Positions 48,384 to 56,744 are shown, numbered from the stretch's first letter. The stretch: DNA of 64,000 nt from an uncultured Sporosarcina sp. (GCA_947644645.1 CANSAF010000009.1:1-64000), one strand, 5' to 3'. Translations and numbers: made by a program. Notes: generated by a model from the sequence alone, not told the origin.

Positions 48384-49598
48384 ATGAAATGCAAACAGTT
48401 AAAAAGTGGCGTTTGGGAATGTGTGGCTGATGGACCACGAGATTCAGTAACAAATAAAAGAAATCAAATCCGCAGACGCGGAAAAGGAAGGAAGGTTGCT
48501 GAACAAAAAGTAAAGGATGAAATTGATAAGCAGAAAAATCACGGGGTAAGTAGTAAAATCAATAAAAATGTTACATTCGAACAAGTAGCGTGGGAGTGGC
48601 ACGGAGTATATGCATTGACAGGGGTTAAGGACAGCACGATTAGAAACCGCCGATCTTCTATTAGGGTGATGTTGAGGTATATCGCTAAAATCAACATGGC
48701 TACCATCGACACGCGTCAGCTGCAAATGATGTTTGTCGACTTATTTAATAAAGAAAACTCGCGATCGTTAATGGATAATGCCAAAGTAACCGCAAACGCT
48801 ATATTTCAATATGCAGTCGAGCACAAATTAAGAATTGATAACCCTGTACCGGGGGTCGTTATCCCTAAAAAGCAGTTGACTGTTGAGGATATAGAAAACA
48901 CGACAGTTGAAGAAAAGTTTTTTGAACGATATGAATTAGAGGAGTTCCTGCAAAAAACGCTAACAGATGGACTACAATTCGATAAAGAGTGGTTTTATCT
49001 GCTTGCGTTTACCGGGATGCGCGTTGGCGAGTTATGTGCGCTAAAGTGGACGGATATCAACTTTGAGGAAAATACAATAAGAATCACAAAGACAATGGAC
49101 ATGCCCGACCACAACATGCGTAAATTTAAAGTCACGCCACCTAAGACAAGAGCGTCGATTCGAACGATTGAGGTGGACGAGGATATTATCACGATGCTTA
49201 GATCGATGAAGATTTTACAAAACAAAATCAAGTTAAGTAAACGGAAGGGGATGGAGGATTATCACGATGGCAATTTTGTGTTTTGTCGTGACAACGGATA
49301 CCCTTATGCAAGTCGATTCATTTACGATCGGATCATCAGACTTATTAAAAAGACGAGCATCAAAAAGATTGAGGGTCCACATATCTTGCGTCATACGCAT
49401 GTCACAATGCTCACAGAAGCTGGCGTCGATTTAAAAACCATTATGGATCGAGTGGGTCACGAAGACTCTAAAACGACCATGGACATCTATACGCATGTAA
49501 CAGAAAAAATGAAAGAAGATGCCACCAAGAAAATAAAAAATCGGTATGGGGACATCCTGAAATTGACTGTACCAAAGGGAAATGTGATAGAAATGTGA
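48384..49598 (+). CDS. int: Tyrosine site-specific integrase
   Basis: 404 aa. The N-terminal arm-binding domain (QLKSGVWECVADGP, RRRGKGRKVAEQKVKDEIDK) and SAM-like core-binding domain (residues 65-165) precede the catalytic domain. Active-site residues visible: Arg in FTGMRVGELCALKW, HxxR in HILRHTHVTML, His in MDRVGHEDSKTT and Tyr in MDIYTHVT. It catalyses integration and, with an excisionase, excision. GAGGAGGG 6 bases upstream. Confidence 0.95.
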   Translation: MKCKQLKSGVWECVADGPRDSVTNKRNQIRRRGKGRKVAEQKVKDEIDKQKNHGVSSKINKNVTFEQVAWEWHGVYALTGVKDSTIRNRRSSIRVMLRYIAKINMATIDTRQLQMMFVDLFNKENSRSLMDNAKVTANAIFQYAVEHKLRIDNPVPGVVIPKKQLTVEDIENTTVEEKFFERYELEEFLQKTLTDGLQFDKEWFYLLAFTGMRVGELCALKWTDINFEENTIRITKTMDMPDHNMRKFKVTPPKTRASIRTIEVDEDIITMLRSMKILQNKIKLSKRKGMEDYHDGNFVFCRDNGYPYASRFIYDRIIRLIKKTSIKKIEGPHILRHTHVTMLTEAGVDLKTIMDRVGHEDSKTTMDIYTHVTEKMKEDATKKIKNRYGDILKLTVPKGNVIEM

Positions 49599-49620
49599 TA
49601 TTTATTCATTTCTATCACAT
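49582..49620. repeat. 14-base inverted repeat at integrase end, candidate att-region element
   Basis: ATGTGATAGAAATG (49582-49595) and CATTTCTATCACAT (49607-49620) are perfectly inverted around an 11-base loop, bridging the integrase stop and the short gap before yutJ. No T-run follows on either side, so it may be an integrase binding site or a convergent terminator without the usual tail. Without the left end the core cannot be fixed. Confidence 0.5.
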
Positions 49621-49664
49621 ACAGCCCTCTATAAACGTTGATATAACAACACTTCATAGGTTAT

Positions 49665-50732
49665 TTATCCATTATGGCGCTTGTACATCCAAAGTAGTCC
49701 TGATTTCAATAATCTTGCAATTCTTCCAGTCACTGTACGATCTGCTAAATAAGCAAAACCTTGTTTTTTCCCTAGTGACCCTAGGAAACCTTTTAACTTA
49801 ATTTCCGGTAATTCCTCTGGCAATTGCTCGTCATTCCAAACATGACGTAAAACTTTGACGATTTGCTCGGCTTGAACTTCCGCAACTTGTGCACTTGGTG
49901 CATACGGTAAGTCAGCGCAATCTCCCACGACATAAACATTTTCATGCGCTGGTAATTGGTGGTATCTATTTAACACGAGTCTACCTGAATTACCTTTTTC
50001 TGTATCAATATTTTGCACAACTTTAACTGGACGAATTCCCGCAGTCCAAACAACTGCATCGACAGAAATCGTCTCTTCATGATTATGAAGTTTATCTGCT
50101 TCTACTTTTGTAATATTTGATTCAGCAACGACTTCTACATCATGCTCATCAAACCAACCTTTTACATAATTACTTAAACGTTCTGGGAAGTCTCTTAAAA
50201 TACGAGGACTTCTATCGAATAATTTAATTTTTAAATCGGGTCTACTTTCACGAAGTTCACTTGCTAACTCGATGCCGCTTAAACCAGCACCAACAATCCC
50301 CACCGTTGCGCCACTTCCTAAACCGAGAAGTTTTTCATACGTAATACGTGATTTTCCAATTGTTTGGATACTGTATGTATGCTCTGCCGCACCAGGTACA
50401 TTATGGTAATTATCGCTGCATCCTAATCCAATAACGAGTTCATCATATTCAACTTGCTGGCCATCTTCCAAATAGACACATCGCTCATCCGTTGAAATTT
50501 CAATAACTTCTCCGCCAATTACTGTTAATTGGTCATGCTCCGGAAGTGGTACACGTACTACACTGTCAGATGCCGTTCCTGCTGCTAATGCATAGAATTC
50601 TGTTTTCAAACTATGAAATGGTGTTCTGTCGATTAATGTGATTTGAATATCCGCTGGTAAATCTTTCGTCAGAAGACGTAATAAAATACGCATATTTCCG
50701 TATCCAGCACCTAATAAGACAAGTTTTCTCAT
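49665..50732 (-). CDS. yutJ: NAD(P)/FAD-dependent oxidoreductase YutJ (NDH-2-like)
   Basis: 355 aa from MRKLVLLGAGYGNMRILLRL, chosen because AAAGGGG lies 9 bases upstream and because this gives the length of B. subtilis YutJ. The FAD-binding LLGAGYGN, the NAD-binding TVGIVGAGLSGIELASEL and the VYVVGDCADLPYAPSAQ flavin motif are present. The C-terminus LLWMYKRHNG is conserved, so the prophage does not cut the gene. It is likely a membrane-surface NADH dehydrogenase. Rex control is implied by the promoter. Confidence 0.9.
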   Translation of the reverse strand: MRKLVLLGAGYGNMRILLRLLTKDLPADIQITLIDRTPFHSLKTEFYALAAGTASDSVVRVPLPEHDQLTVIGGEVIEISTDERCVYLEDGQQVEYDELVIGLGCSDNYHNVPGAAEHTYSIQTIGKSRITYEKLLGLGSGATVGIVGAGLSGIELASELRESRPDLKIKLFDRSPRILRDFPERLSNYVKGWFDEHDVEVVAESNITKVEADKLHNHEETISVDAVVWTAGIRPVKVVQNIDTEKGNSGRLVLNRYHQLPAHENVYVVGDCADLPYAPSAQVAEVQAEQIVKVLRHVWNDEQLPEELPEIKLKGFLGSLGKKQGFAYLADRTVTGRIARLLKSGLLWMYKRHNG

Positions 50733-50780
50733 TGGTTTAAAACCCCTTTTTTTCACAATTTCCGTTATTTACTCTTTTTC

Positions 50781-50809
50781 ATTGTAACAGTTTGTGACAA
50801 CTTTCACAA
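50781..50809 (-). promoter_or_regulatory. yutJ promoter overlapped by a Rex box
   Basis: On the minus strand TTGTGA (50804-50809), 17 bases and TACAAT (50781-50786) form the promoter. The palindrome TTGTGACAACTTTCACAA (50792-50809) covers the -35 and spacer and matches the Firmicute Rex operator TTGTGA-N6-TCACAA. Rex senses the NADH/NAD ratio and represses NADH dehydrogenase genes when NADH is low. Confidence 0.8.
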
Positions 50810-50822
50810 TAAGACTTAGAAA

Positions 50823-50851
50823 TTGACCTTTTTTTAAAAAAAGAGTAGGAT
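50823..50851 (+). promoter_or_regulatory. yuzB promoter
   Basis: TTGACC (50823-50828), 17 bases, TAGGAT (50846-50851), divergent from the yutJ promoter and about 25 bases before the yuzB ATG. Confidence 0.6.
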
Positions 50852-50876
50852 TTCTTATTAGTGAGGTGAGTGTGTT

Positions 50877-51113
50877 ATGAATCCAATCGTTGAATTTTGC
50901 ATGACCAATCTTGCAAATGGTTCACATAAAACATTAGAGATTTTAGAAAAAGATCCAAATCTTGATGTATTAGAATATGGTTGTTTAAGTTATTGTACAG
51001 TTTGTTCTGATGCACTTTATGCGCTCGTAAACGGGGATGTTGTCGAAGCCGACACACCTGAAGAGTTAACAGAAGCCATTTATCAATATATCGAGGAAAA
51101 CCCTTTATTTTAA
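50877..51113 (+). CDS. yuzB: YuzB family protein (DUF1450)
   Basis: 78 aa, the length of B. subtilis Yuz[21 protein letters not shown], then [20 protein letters not shown], shows the conserved cysteines of this thioredoxin-fold DUF1450 family. Divergent from yutJ as in B. subtilis. GAGGTGAG upstream. Biochemical role unknown, perhaps a redox or Fe-S related small protein. Confidence 0.9.
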   Translation: MNPIVEFCMTNLANGSHKTLEILEKDPNLDVLEYGCLSYCTVCSDALYALVNGDVVEADTPEELTEAIYQYIEENPLF

Positions 51114-51120
51114 ATAATCA

Positions 51121-51170
51121 AATATGAAAAAGCTATTCAGAAAATCGCTTCCGAATAGCTTTTTCATATT
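51121..51170. terminator. Bidirectional terminator between yuzB and yutF
   Basis: Two perfectly inverted 18-base arms (51121-51138 and 51153-51170) around AGAAAATCGCTTCC, with A-runs and T-runs on both sides, serve both convergent genes. Confidence 0.88.
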
Positions 51171-51934
51171 TAATGTAATTCGGCTAAATTTGATAATAAA
51201 TAATTTGGTTGACGTTCTTTTTCACGCACTTCTTCACTTGAAGTGACGCCCCCATTAACATGAATCGTCGTAATGCCATAGCGAATGCCTGCAAGAATAT
51301 CTGTATCATAATTATCTCCAATTAATACCATATCCTTCTTCTCACAACCGCTTTTTTCTCGAATATAATCAAGCATATACGCTTCTGGTTTCCCCATAAA
51401 GATTGGAGATACGCCTGTTGAAAACTCTACCAATTTCACGAAAGATCCAGCACCAGGTACAAGCCCACGTTCTGTCGGAATTGCTTTATCGCCATTTGTT
51501 GCGATAAATTTAGCACCACCGCGAATTGCTAAACAAGCCTGCGCCAATTTTTCATATGTAATATCTCGGTCAATCCCCATCACTACTAAATCTGGAGACG
51601 TTTCGACTTGCTGAATCCCTTCCGCTTCAAGCGCCGCTGCTAATCCCGCTTCACCAATCATTTGAACGGTTTTTCCGGGTAAATTTTCACGACAATAATG
51701 AGCTGCTACGAGCGCTGAAGTAACAACATATTCTAATTTCGTTCGGATACCAAACCCAGCTAATTTCTCCACCACTTGTTCAGGTGTTGCAGATGAATTA
51801 TTCGTAATATAATAAGGTTCGATACTGTTTTCTTGCAATTTTGCAATCAATTCCACCGCTGCTTGTACAGGTTCTGTTCCATGATACACTGTGCCATCTA
51901 AATCAAAACAATAAGCTGTAAACGCCTCCATCAT
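51170..51934 (-). CDS. yutF: HAD-superfamily NagD-like phosphatase YutF
   Basis: 254 aa. The catalytic motif I FDLDGTVYHG, NNSSATPEQV in motif II, KPEAYMLDYI (motif III lysine) and GDNYDTDILAG (motif IV) define a type IIA HAD sugar-phosphate/nucleotide phosphatase. The start overlaps the yutE stop (ATGATG), which indicates coupling. Same order as in B. subtilis. Confidence 0.92.
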   Translation of the reverse strand: MMEAFTAYCFDLDGTVYHGTEPVQAAVELIAKLQENSIEPYYITNNSSATPEQVVEKLAGFGIRTKLEYVVTSALVAAHYCRENLPGKTVQMIGEAGLAAALEAEGIQQVETSPDLVVMGIDRDITYEKLAQACLAIRGGAKFIATNGDKAIPTERGLVPGAGSFVKLVEFSTGVSPIFMGKPEAYMLDYIREKSGCEKKDMVLIGDNYDTDILAGIRYGITTIHVNGGVTSSEEVREKERQPNYLLSNLAELH

Positions 51935-52383
51935 TGTTCATCCGCCGGTAAAAATGCTGATACTGGTCCAAGTTCATTTTCCAAATAATGACGAACTTTT
52001 TCAGGGAATAAACTTAAGGATTCGTATGACGCGTCTAATGTTGCTATAATCGCATTTGTATCCACTGAAACAAATTCACGCACAATCATTTGGCGTAATT
52101 CAATCACTTGTTTAATTGGTGTTACCATTTCTGCAGTAATCACTTTCTCATCGTCCATAATATCAATAATATCTTCATAGCTTCCCGGATCACGCATAAT
52201 AAAACCATCAATCATCGTATTTCCAACATCAATCATTGCTTCAATAATATCGTGAGAAAGTCTTGTGAGCGCTAATGAATGAATCAAGTCTTCATTCCAC
52301 ACGGCTTCTTTTTTATAAAGCGCCAACAATTCTTCAATATGAACAAGCGCTTTTTCAATTTGATTTCGGTCGACAAAATACAT
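51931..52383 (-). CDS. yutE: DUF86/HepT-like protein YutE
   Basis: 150 aa all-helical protein. SLALTRLSHDIIEAMIDVGN and ELRQMIVREFVSVD correspond to the conserved DUF86 helices that in toxin HepT carry the RX4-6XY RNase motif, here not clearly kept. YutE is chromosomal and conserved, so a housekeeping role is more likely than a toxin. The gene starts MYFVDRNQIEKALVHIEELL. Confidence 0.85.
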   Translation of the reverse strand: MYFVDRNQIEKALVHIEELLALYKKEAVWNEDLIHSLALTRLSHDIIEAMIDVGNTMIDGFIMRDPGSYEDIIDIMDDEKVITAEMVTPIKQVIELRQMIVREFVSVDTNAIIATLDASYESLSLFPEKVRHYLENELGPVSAFLPADEQ

Positions 52384-52468
52384 CGGACTGCCCCCTCGTA
52401 ACTTTATGTTTTCTTATTTATCTTATCATAAATTTTCAATTACCTGTATAAGGTCTCTTAAAAACAAA

Positions 52469-52496
52469 AAACCCGAGCCATCATCCGCCCAGGTTT
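52469..52496 (-). terminator. yutD terminator
   Basis: On the minus strand AAACCTGGGC pairs with GCTCGGGTTT (8 pairs plus two wobbles) followed by TTTTG, 12 bases after the yutD stop. Confidence 0.75.
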
Positions 52497-52508
52497 CCAT
52501 CCATCCAT

Positions 52509-52784
52509 TCACTTCTTCATTTTCTTCAAAATAAAGTGTGCACAACCAAAATTACAGTACTCGTATAAATAATCTTCCACTGTACTAATTTTCGTTTCAT
52601 AAGTTGCTTTCGGATTGCGGTCTTCGAAAAATCCTTTTAAGCGCAATTGACCGTAACCCCAATCCCCTAGAATATAATCATATTTTGACAACACTTCACT
52701 ATAACGTTCTAGTAAAGGCTCTTCTTGATAACCTTCGCGGAAATCTTTTATCACTTCATACTTTTCATTTTCAAGTACGATCAT
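52509..52784 (-). CDS. yutD: YutD family protein (DUF1027)
   Basis: 91 aa from MIVLENEKYEVIKDFREGY, chosen because GGTGGTG lies 5 bases upstream. YDYILGDWGYGQLRLKGFFE and YLYEYCNFGCAHFILKKMKK are the YutD signature. A small conserved Firmicute protein of unknown biochemical role, next to yutE/yutF as in B. subtilis. Confidence 0.9.
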   Translation of the reverse strand: MIVLENEKYEVIKDFREGYQEEPLLERYSEVLSKYDYILGDWGYGQLRLKGFFEDRNPKATYETKISTVEDYLYEYCNFGCAHFILKKMKK

Positions 52785-52891
52785 TTCTTCACCACCAACC
52801 ATTCAATCTTTAATTTTACGTGATTTAGCTAACGTAAATGTACCATATTTGGTGATCATCCGCCATATTTGCTTGTCTTTATTGTCGAGTA

Positions 52892-52936
52892 AAAGGCTGT
52901 AAATATTGTCTTTAATCGACAAGATTTACAGCCTTT
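52892..52936 (-). terminator. Terminator of the symporter operon
   Basis: AAAGGCTGTAAAT (52892-52904) is perfectly inverted at 52924-52936; the loop contains a TTGTC/GACAA sub-stem, giving a stem of about 18 pairs. It lies about 30 bases after the metS stop in the leftward direction. Confidence 0.75.
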
Positions 52937-52964
52937 AAACAAATTTTGCATTGTGTACAGATAA

Positions 52965-53072
52965 TTACTTTGCTTTTTTGGATTTCATGACAGCATTCGC
53001 GATGCTTGCGGCCAATCCTCCCCAAATAACGAGGATTCCAACAATCATCATTGCAATTGCGCTACCACTCAT
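52965..53072 (-). CDS. metS: MetS-type small subunit of NSS transporter
   Basis: 35 aa, MSGSAIAMMIVGILVIWGGL then AASIANAVMKSKKAK. One transmembrane helix with a basic tail, placed 15 bases after the symporter gene with GGGAGGGGG upstream. This is the MetS/MaAIMP family of microproteins that accompany methionine/alanine-type sodium symporters and are required for their activity in Corynebacterium MetPS. Confidence 0.85.
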   Translation of the reverse strand: MSGSAIAMMIVGILVIWGGLAASIANAVMKSKKAK

Positions 53073-53087
53073 ATTGAATCCCCCTCC

Positions 53088-54605
53088 CTACTCCTCATAA
53101 TTTGTCGTATTTCTTTTCCATTTTGTTGAGGTGAAAATGATTGCTAAGACAAGTGCTGCAATTGCGACACCCCAACCACCGTATAAAATAAAGGTATTTG
53201 AATATCCTTCATAGTTTCCGGAATCTGTTTCATGCAATCTTAATAGATTTGTGCGCAGTAATCCAAACATCATATAACCAAGCACAAGTGGCGTCACGAA
53301 AGTCAGACAAATTTTCCACCATAAACCTGCACGAATATCAGAAATTGCATTTGCGTGATTCTGGAATACATCTAGCTTTCTAAAGAACCAAGCGATTAGA
53401 ATAACTTCAATTAAACCGATTGCGGCAACACCAAATTGGTTGATGAAATAGTCTGCTGCGTCTAAGAAATATAATCCGCCTCTCGTAGCAAAAATTGTCG
53501 CAACAAGTGTAGCAGTTCCAACACCAATAACTACCGACTTATTTCTCGAAATATTAAATTTATCGGAGATTCCAGCAATATATGTTTCACAAATTGAAAC
53601 AAGTGATGTAATTCCTGCTAACACAAGTGATAAGAAGAATAATGCACCGAATAAGCCATTCATTCCCGGCATCTGACTAACAATTTCTGGGAATACGACA
53701 AATGCGAGACCTACCCCTGCATCTGCTACCTCGTCGACTGGTACATTCGCTTGTGTTGCCATGAAACCAAGTGCAGCGAATACTCCAAATCCTGCAAGTA
53801 ATTCAAAACCTGAGTTTGCGAAACCTGTAATAAATGCGTTATTTGTAATATCTGATTTCTTTGGTAGATAACTAGAATACGTAATCATAATGGCAAATGC
53901 GATGGATAAACTAAAGAAAATATGTCCATAAGCTGCTACCCATACAGTCGGATTCGCCAGTTTTGATAAATCAGGCTTAAATAATGCTTCTAGTCCAAGA
54001 GCTGCACCGTCAAGTGTTAATGCCCGAATAACAACAAGTACAAAGACGACAATTAATGTCGGGATAAAAATTCGGTTTGCGAGTTCAATTCCGCGTTTAA
54101 CGCCACTAAATAAAATAATAAATGCGATTAACCAAACAACTAATAATGGAATTAAAACACCTGGAACATAGCCGCCGAATTCTCCCGGCGTATCCGCCAA
54201 CTGTAAAACATCACCGAATAAAAATCCGCCTGGATCGTCCCCCCAAGATAATTTAAATGAATAAAACGTATACTTAATTGCCCATGCGATAATGACAGAG
54301 TAATAGGTCGAAATAACGAATGAAACGAAAACGCCCCACCAACCAAGCCATTCCGCTTTTTTGCCAGCCATTCTAAAAAATGATAATGGTGCTGAACCAC
54401 GATACTTATGACCAATCGTAAATTCCATAATTAAAATCGGAATTCCAGCCGTTAATAATGCGAATAGATAAGGGATAAAGAACGCGCCCCCACCATTTTC
54501 ATATGCGACATACGGAAACCTCCAAATATTTCCGAGTCCAACAGCAGACCCCACCGCAGCCATAATAAACCCTGCCCGTGTCCCCCATTGTGATCGTTCT
54601 GACAT
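53088..54605 (-). CDS. Sodium-dependent amino-acid symporter (NSS/SNF family, MetP-like)
   Basis: 505 aa, 12 predicted helices. The NSS signature WGTRAGFIMAAVGSAVGLGN (residues 5-24), IWRFPYVAYENGGGAFFIPY and a Na+-site helix with YSSYLPK are present, and the last 20 residues are basic. It co-transports Na+ with a neutral amino acid, by its MetS partner probably methionine or alanine. GGAGGAG 4 bases upstream and a consensus promoter. Confidence 0.9.
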   Translation of the reverse strand: MSERSQWGTRAGFIMAAVGSAVGLGNIWRFPYVAYENGGGAFFIPYLFALLTAGIPILIMEFTIGHKYRGSAPLSFFRMAGKKAEWLGWWGVFVSFVISTYYSVIIAWAIKYTFYSFKLSWGDDPGGFLFGDVLQLADTPGEFGGYVPGVLIPLLVVWLIAFIILFSGVKRGIELANRIFIPTLIVVFVLVVIRALTLDGAALGLEALFKPDLSKLANPTVWVAAYGHIFFSLSIAFAIMITYSSYLPKKSDITNNAFITGFANSGFELLAGFGVFAALGFMATQANVPVDEVADAGVGLAFVVFPEIVSQMPGMNGLFGALFFLSLVLAGITSLVSICETYIAGISDKFNISRNKSVVIGVGTATLVATIFATRGGLYFLDAADYFINQFGVAAIGLIEVILIAWFFRKLDVFQNHANAISDIRAGLWWKICLTFVTPLVLGYMMFGLLRTNLLRLHETDSGNYEGYSNTFILYGGWGVAIAALVLAIIFTSTKWKRNTTNYEE

Positions 54606-54671
54606 AGCCTTCTCCTCCTTTTCCTTTTGATTTTAAATTTAATAGAAAATTCAAAAACTACCGTCAAATTA

Positions 54672-54700
54672 ATTATATAGCTCTAGTTTAATATTGTCAA
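54672..54700 (-). promoter_or_regulatory. Consensus sigma-A promoter of the symporter operon
   Basis: On the minus strand TTGACA (54695-54700), 17 bases, TATAAT (54672-54677): a perfect consensus, about 65 bases upstream of the start codon. Confidence 0.85.
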
Positions 54701-54740
54701 AACATTTTTAAAATATAAATTATTCTTCCCAAAACAAAAA

Positions 54741-54777
54741 AGCATTTAGAAAGTATGTGACTCACTTTCTAAATGCT
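54741..54777 (-). terminator. Terminator of the NhaC-family gene
   Basis: AGCATTTAGAAAGT (54741-54754) is perfectly inverted at 54764-54777 and, leftward, followed by TTTTTTGTTTT. Confidence 0.85.
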
Positions 54778-54799
54778 TCTCTATGATTCATTTCAATCA

Positions 54800-56398
54800 T
54801 TAACTTAATTGATTGACTGGTAATTTTTCGCCTCTTGCACGCATCGTCCATACTGAAAATAGAACGATTAAAATAACAATGACTACTAATAAACCGAACC
54901 AAACAGATCCAGTAATACCTAATACAAGATAACCAACTGTTGCGACAGCTGCACTCATTAAAGCATACGGTAACTGCGTCGCTACGTGGTCGATATGGTT
55001 ACATCCCGCACCAGTTGCCGATAAAATCGTCGTATCTGAAATTGGTGAACAATGATCGCCAAAAACTGCTCCCGCAAGAACTGCTGCTAAAGCTGGCAGT
55101 AACATTTCTGGCGCTGCTTCTAACATAACTTTCCCAGCGATTGGTAATAAAATACCAAATGAGCCCCATGAAGTTCCTGTTGCAAAAGCCATAAATCCTG
55201 CCAATACAAACATAATAACTGGTAAAAATGCAATTGAAATATTCGCTTTTAAAACCGTGTCAGATAAAAATTGACCTGTATCCAATTTATCGATTAAATC
55301 AGATAATCCCCATGCAAAGATTAAAATCAGTACAGCAGGTAACATCGCTTTTAATCCGCTCACAAATGCTTTCCCCATCAATGCAACACTTGCAGCCTCA
55401 TTCTCTTTTAATTGCGTCGTATATAAAACAGCCGCTAGAATTGTACCAATACCTCCTCCAACAACTAAAGAAAATGGTACATTCGTATTTTCAAAAATAG
55501 ACCAGATCGTTACATCAACACCGTCCGCAATACTTGCACGTGTTCCTGTTACAACCATCATTGCTAAAGTTACTACAATTAACGTCACAATCGGTCCAAC
55601 TAAATCACGTACTTTTCCATAAGCGTGAGTCGGGAAATCTTCTTTTAATTGACCTGGAATTTCTTTATTTGGATCAAATAATCGTCCTTCTTTTTCCGCT
55701 AAATCTTCATGCTTTTTCATTTCGAAAAAGTCGATATTTGTCCAAGCAAAGAAGAACACCATTGCTAATGTTGCCACAACATAAAAGTTCATTGGTGCCA
55801 TTAAAACAAACGCTGATAATGGTGAATAACTAATCGCCGTTGCACCTGTGAACATAATCCCAAGTAAACCGATTAAATAAGCACCCCAACTCGAAATTGG
55901 CGATACAACACAAATCGGTGCAGAAGTTGAGTCAATGAAATAAGCCAATTTCGCACGTGATACTTTATGTCGGTCTGTAATCGGTCTTGAAATTTGACCG
56001 ACTGCTAGCGAGTTAAAATAGTCATCTACAAAAATCGCAATCCCAAGTGCGACTGTTAATAGTTTAGCGCCGCGCTTTGTTTTCACGCGCTGAATCGCCC
56101 AGTCTGCAAAAGCACGACTTCCGCCCGATAAACTGACAAATGCTGTAATGACTCCCAGCAATAAAATGAATAAAATGATATTAATATTATCTGAGTTAAG
56201 TGCTCCGTCTCCCCAACTCCAAAATGTAACTGTCATCGATTCCCATAATTCTACCAATGTTTTTCCTGGTGAAAAAGCTGCAACAATTAATGCGCCTGAT
56301 ACGACCCCTGTCCCTAGCGACAATAATACGCGTCTTGTTAACAAGACCATAAGAATCGCTAAAATCGGTGGGATAATCGATACCCAAGTTCCAATCAT
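54800..56398 (-). CDS. NhaC-family transporter, probable lysine importer (LysW type)
   Basis: 532 aa with about 11 helices. NhaC family elements: LLTRRVLLSLGTGVVSGALI, FVDDYFNSLAVGQISRPITD, SWGAYLIGLLG, GTSWGSFGILLPIAGKVML and GDHCSPISDTTILSATGAGC. The gene stands behind a lysine riboswitch with terminator, so its substrate is inferred as lysine (the predicted LysW transporters) rather than Na+/H+ exchange alone. GGAGG 9 bases upstream. Confidence 0.85.
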   Translation of the reverse strand: MIGTWVSIIPPILAILMVLLTRRVLLSLGTGVVSGALIVAAFSPGKTLVELWESMTVTFWSWGDGALNSDNINIILFILLLGVITAFVSLSGGSRAFADWAIQRVKTKRGAKLLTVALGIAIFVDDYFNSLAVGQISRPITDRHKVSRAKLAYFIDSTSAPICVVSPISSWGAYLIGLLGIMFTGATAISYSPLSAFVLMAPMNFYVVATLAMVFFFAWTNIDFFEMKKHEDLAEKEGRLFDPNKEIPGQLKEDFPTHAYGKVRDLVGPIVTLIVVTLAMMVVTGTRASIADGVDVTIWSIFENTNVPFSLVVGGGIGTILAAVLYTTQLKENEAASVALMGKAFVSGLKAMLPAVLILIFAWGLSDLIDKLDTGQFLSDTVLKANISIAFLPVIMFVLAGFMAFATGTSWGSFGILLPIAGKVMLEAAPEMLLPALAAVLAGAVFGDHCSPISDTTILSATGAGCNHIDHVATQLPYALMSAAVATVGYLVLGITGSVWFGLLVVIVILIVLFSVWTMRARGEKLPVNQLS

Positions 56399-56441
56399 CT
56401 ATAATTCCTCCAATTTGATAGGTAGGTTTTTAGGCAATCAA

Positions 56442-56482
56442 AAAGCCGGTTCCCACATCACTGTGAAATGGGAACCGGCTTT
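56442..56482 (-). terminator. Riboswitch-controlled terminator
   Basis: On the minus strand AAAGCCGGTTCCCA pairs with TGGGAACCGGCTTT (14 pairs, 13-base loop), followed by TTGATTGCC with T-rich start. It is the expression platform between the aptamer and the transporter start. Confidence 0.9.
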
Positions 56483-56519
56483 CTCTACTTTTCGTCTGTT
56501 TGATAAATTTATCGCACGT

Positions 56520-56695
56520 CCGATTTGTAGCTCATCATACATTGGTTTGTATGACAGTGTTATTCTTGTTCAAAATAACCCCAACTTAATGACTTTGACC
56601 CTTTCATTAAATTTCGGCAAAACTTCCTTTCAAACATGATCATCGTTGTCACACTTCCATGTCCTACTCTTCAGTAATGCAGCCTCTACCCTATC
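56520..56695 (-). promoter_or_regulatory. Lysine riboswitch (L-box)
   Basis: Conserved aptamer blocks appear in order on the minus strand: GGTAGAGGCTGCATTACT, AGAGTAGGACATGGAAG, TGTTTGAAAGGAAGTT, TTGCCGAAATTTA, AGTTGGGGTTATT, CACTGTCATACAAAC and GATGAGCTACAAATCGG. Together with the downstream terminator this indicates transcription shut-off when lysine is abundant. Confidence 0.92.
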
Positions 56696-56715
56696 GCTAT
56701 TTTCTTTATGTTTGT

Positions 56716-56744
56716 AGTATAGCAAAATAATTCCTTCATTTCAA
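56716..56744 (-). promoter_or_regulatory. Promoter of the riboswitch transcript
   Basis: On the minus strand TTGAAA (56739-56744), 17 bases, TATACT (56716-56721) with extended TG-C. It lies just ahead of the aptamer. Confidence 0.8.

Larger units (their letters stand above)
1..49620. mobile_element. PBSX-like temperate prophage, left end outside window
   Basis: Gene order from a sigma-like regulator through terminase, portal, capsid, sheath, tube, tape measure, XkdP-XkdU baseplate genes, fibres and holin follows PBSX, while a tyrosine integrase, a divergent repressor/Cro switch and a replication block show that this is a full temperate phage rather than a defective bacteriocin particle. The right limit is placed between the integrase stop and the conserved 3' end of yutJ. 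The left attachment site and the endolysin are not in the window, so the att core cannot be deduced by comparing ends. Confidence 0.95.

Noticed and set aside
1..49620. CRISPR array, tRNA gene or insertion sequence inside the prophage
   Set aside because: No regularly spaced direct repeats of suitable length, no cloverleaf-like sequence and no transposase frame were seen.
51931..52383. YutE as a HepT toxin with an MntA antitoxin
   Set aside because: The RX4-6XY motif is not clearly conserved, no MntA-type nucleotidyltransferase gene is adjacent, and the gene sits in the conserved yutF-yutE-yutD chromosomal order.
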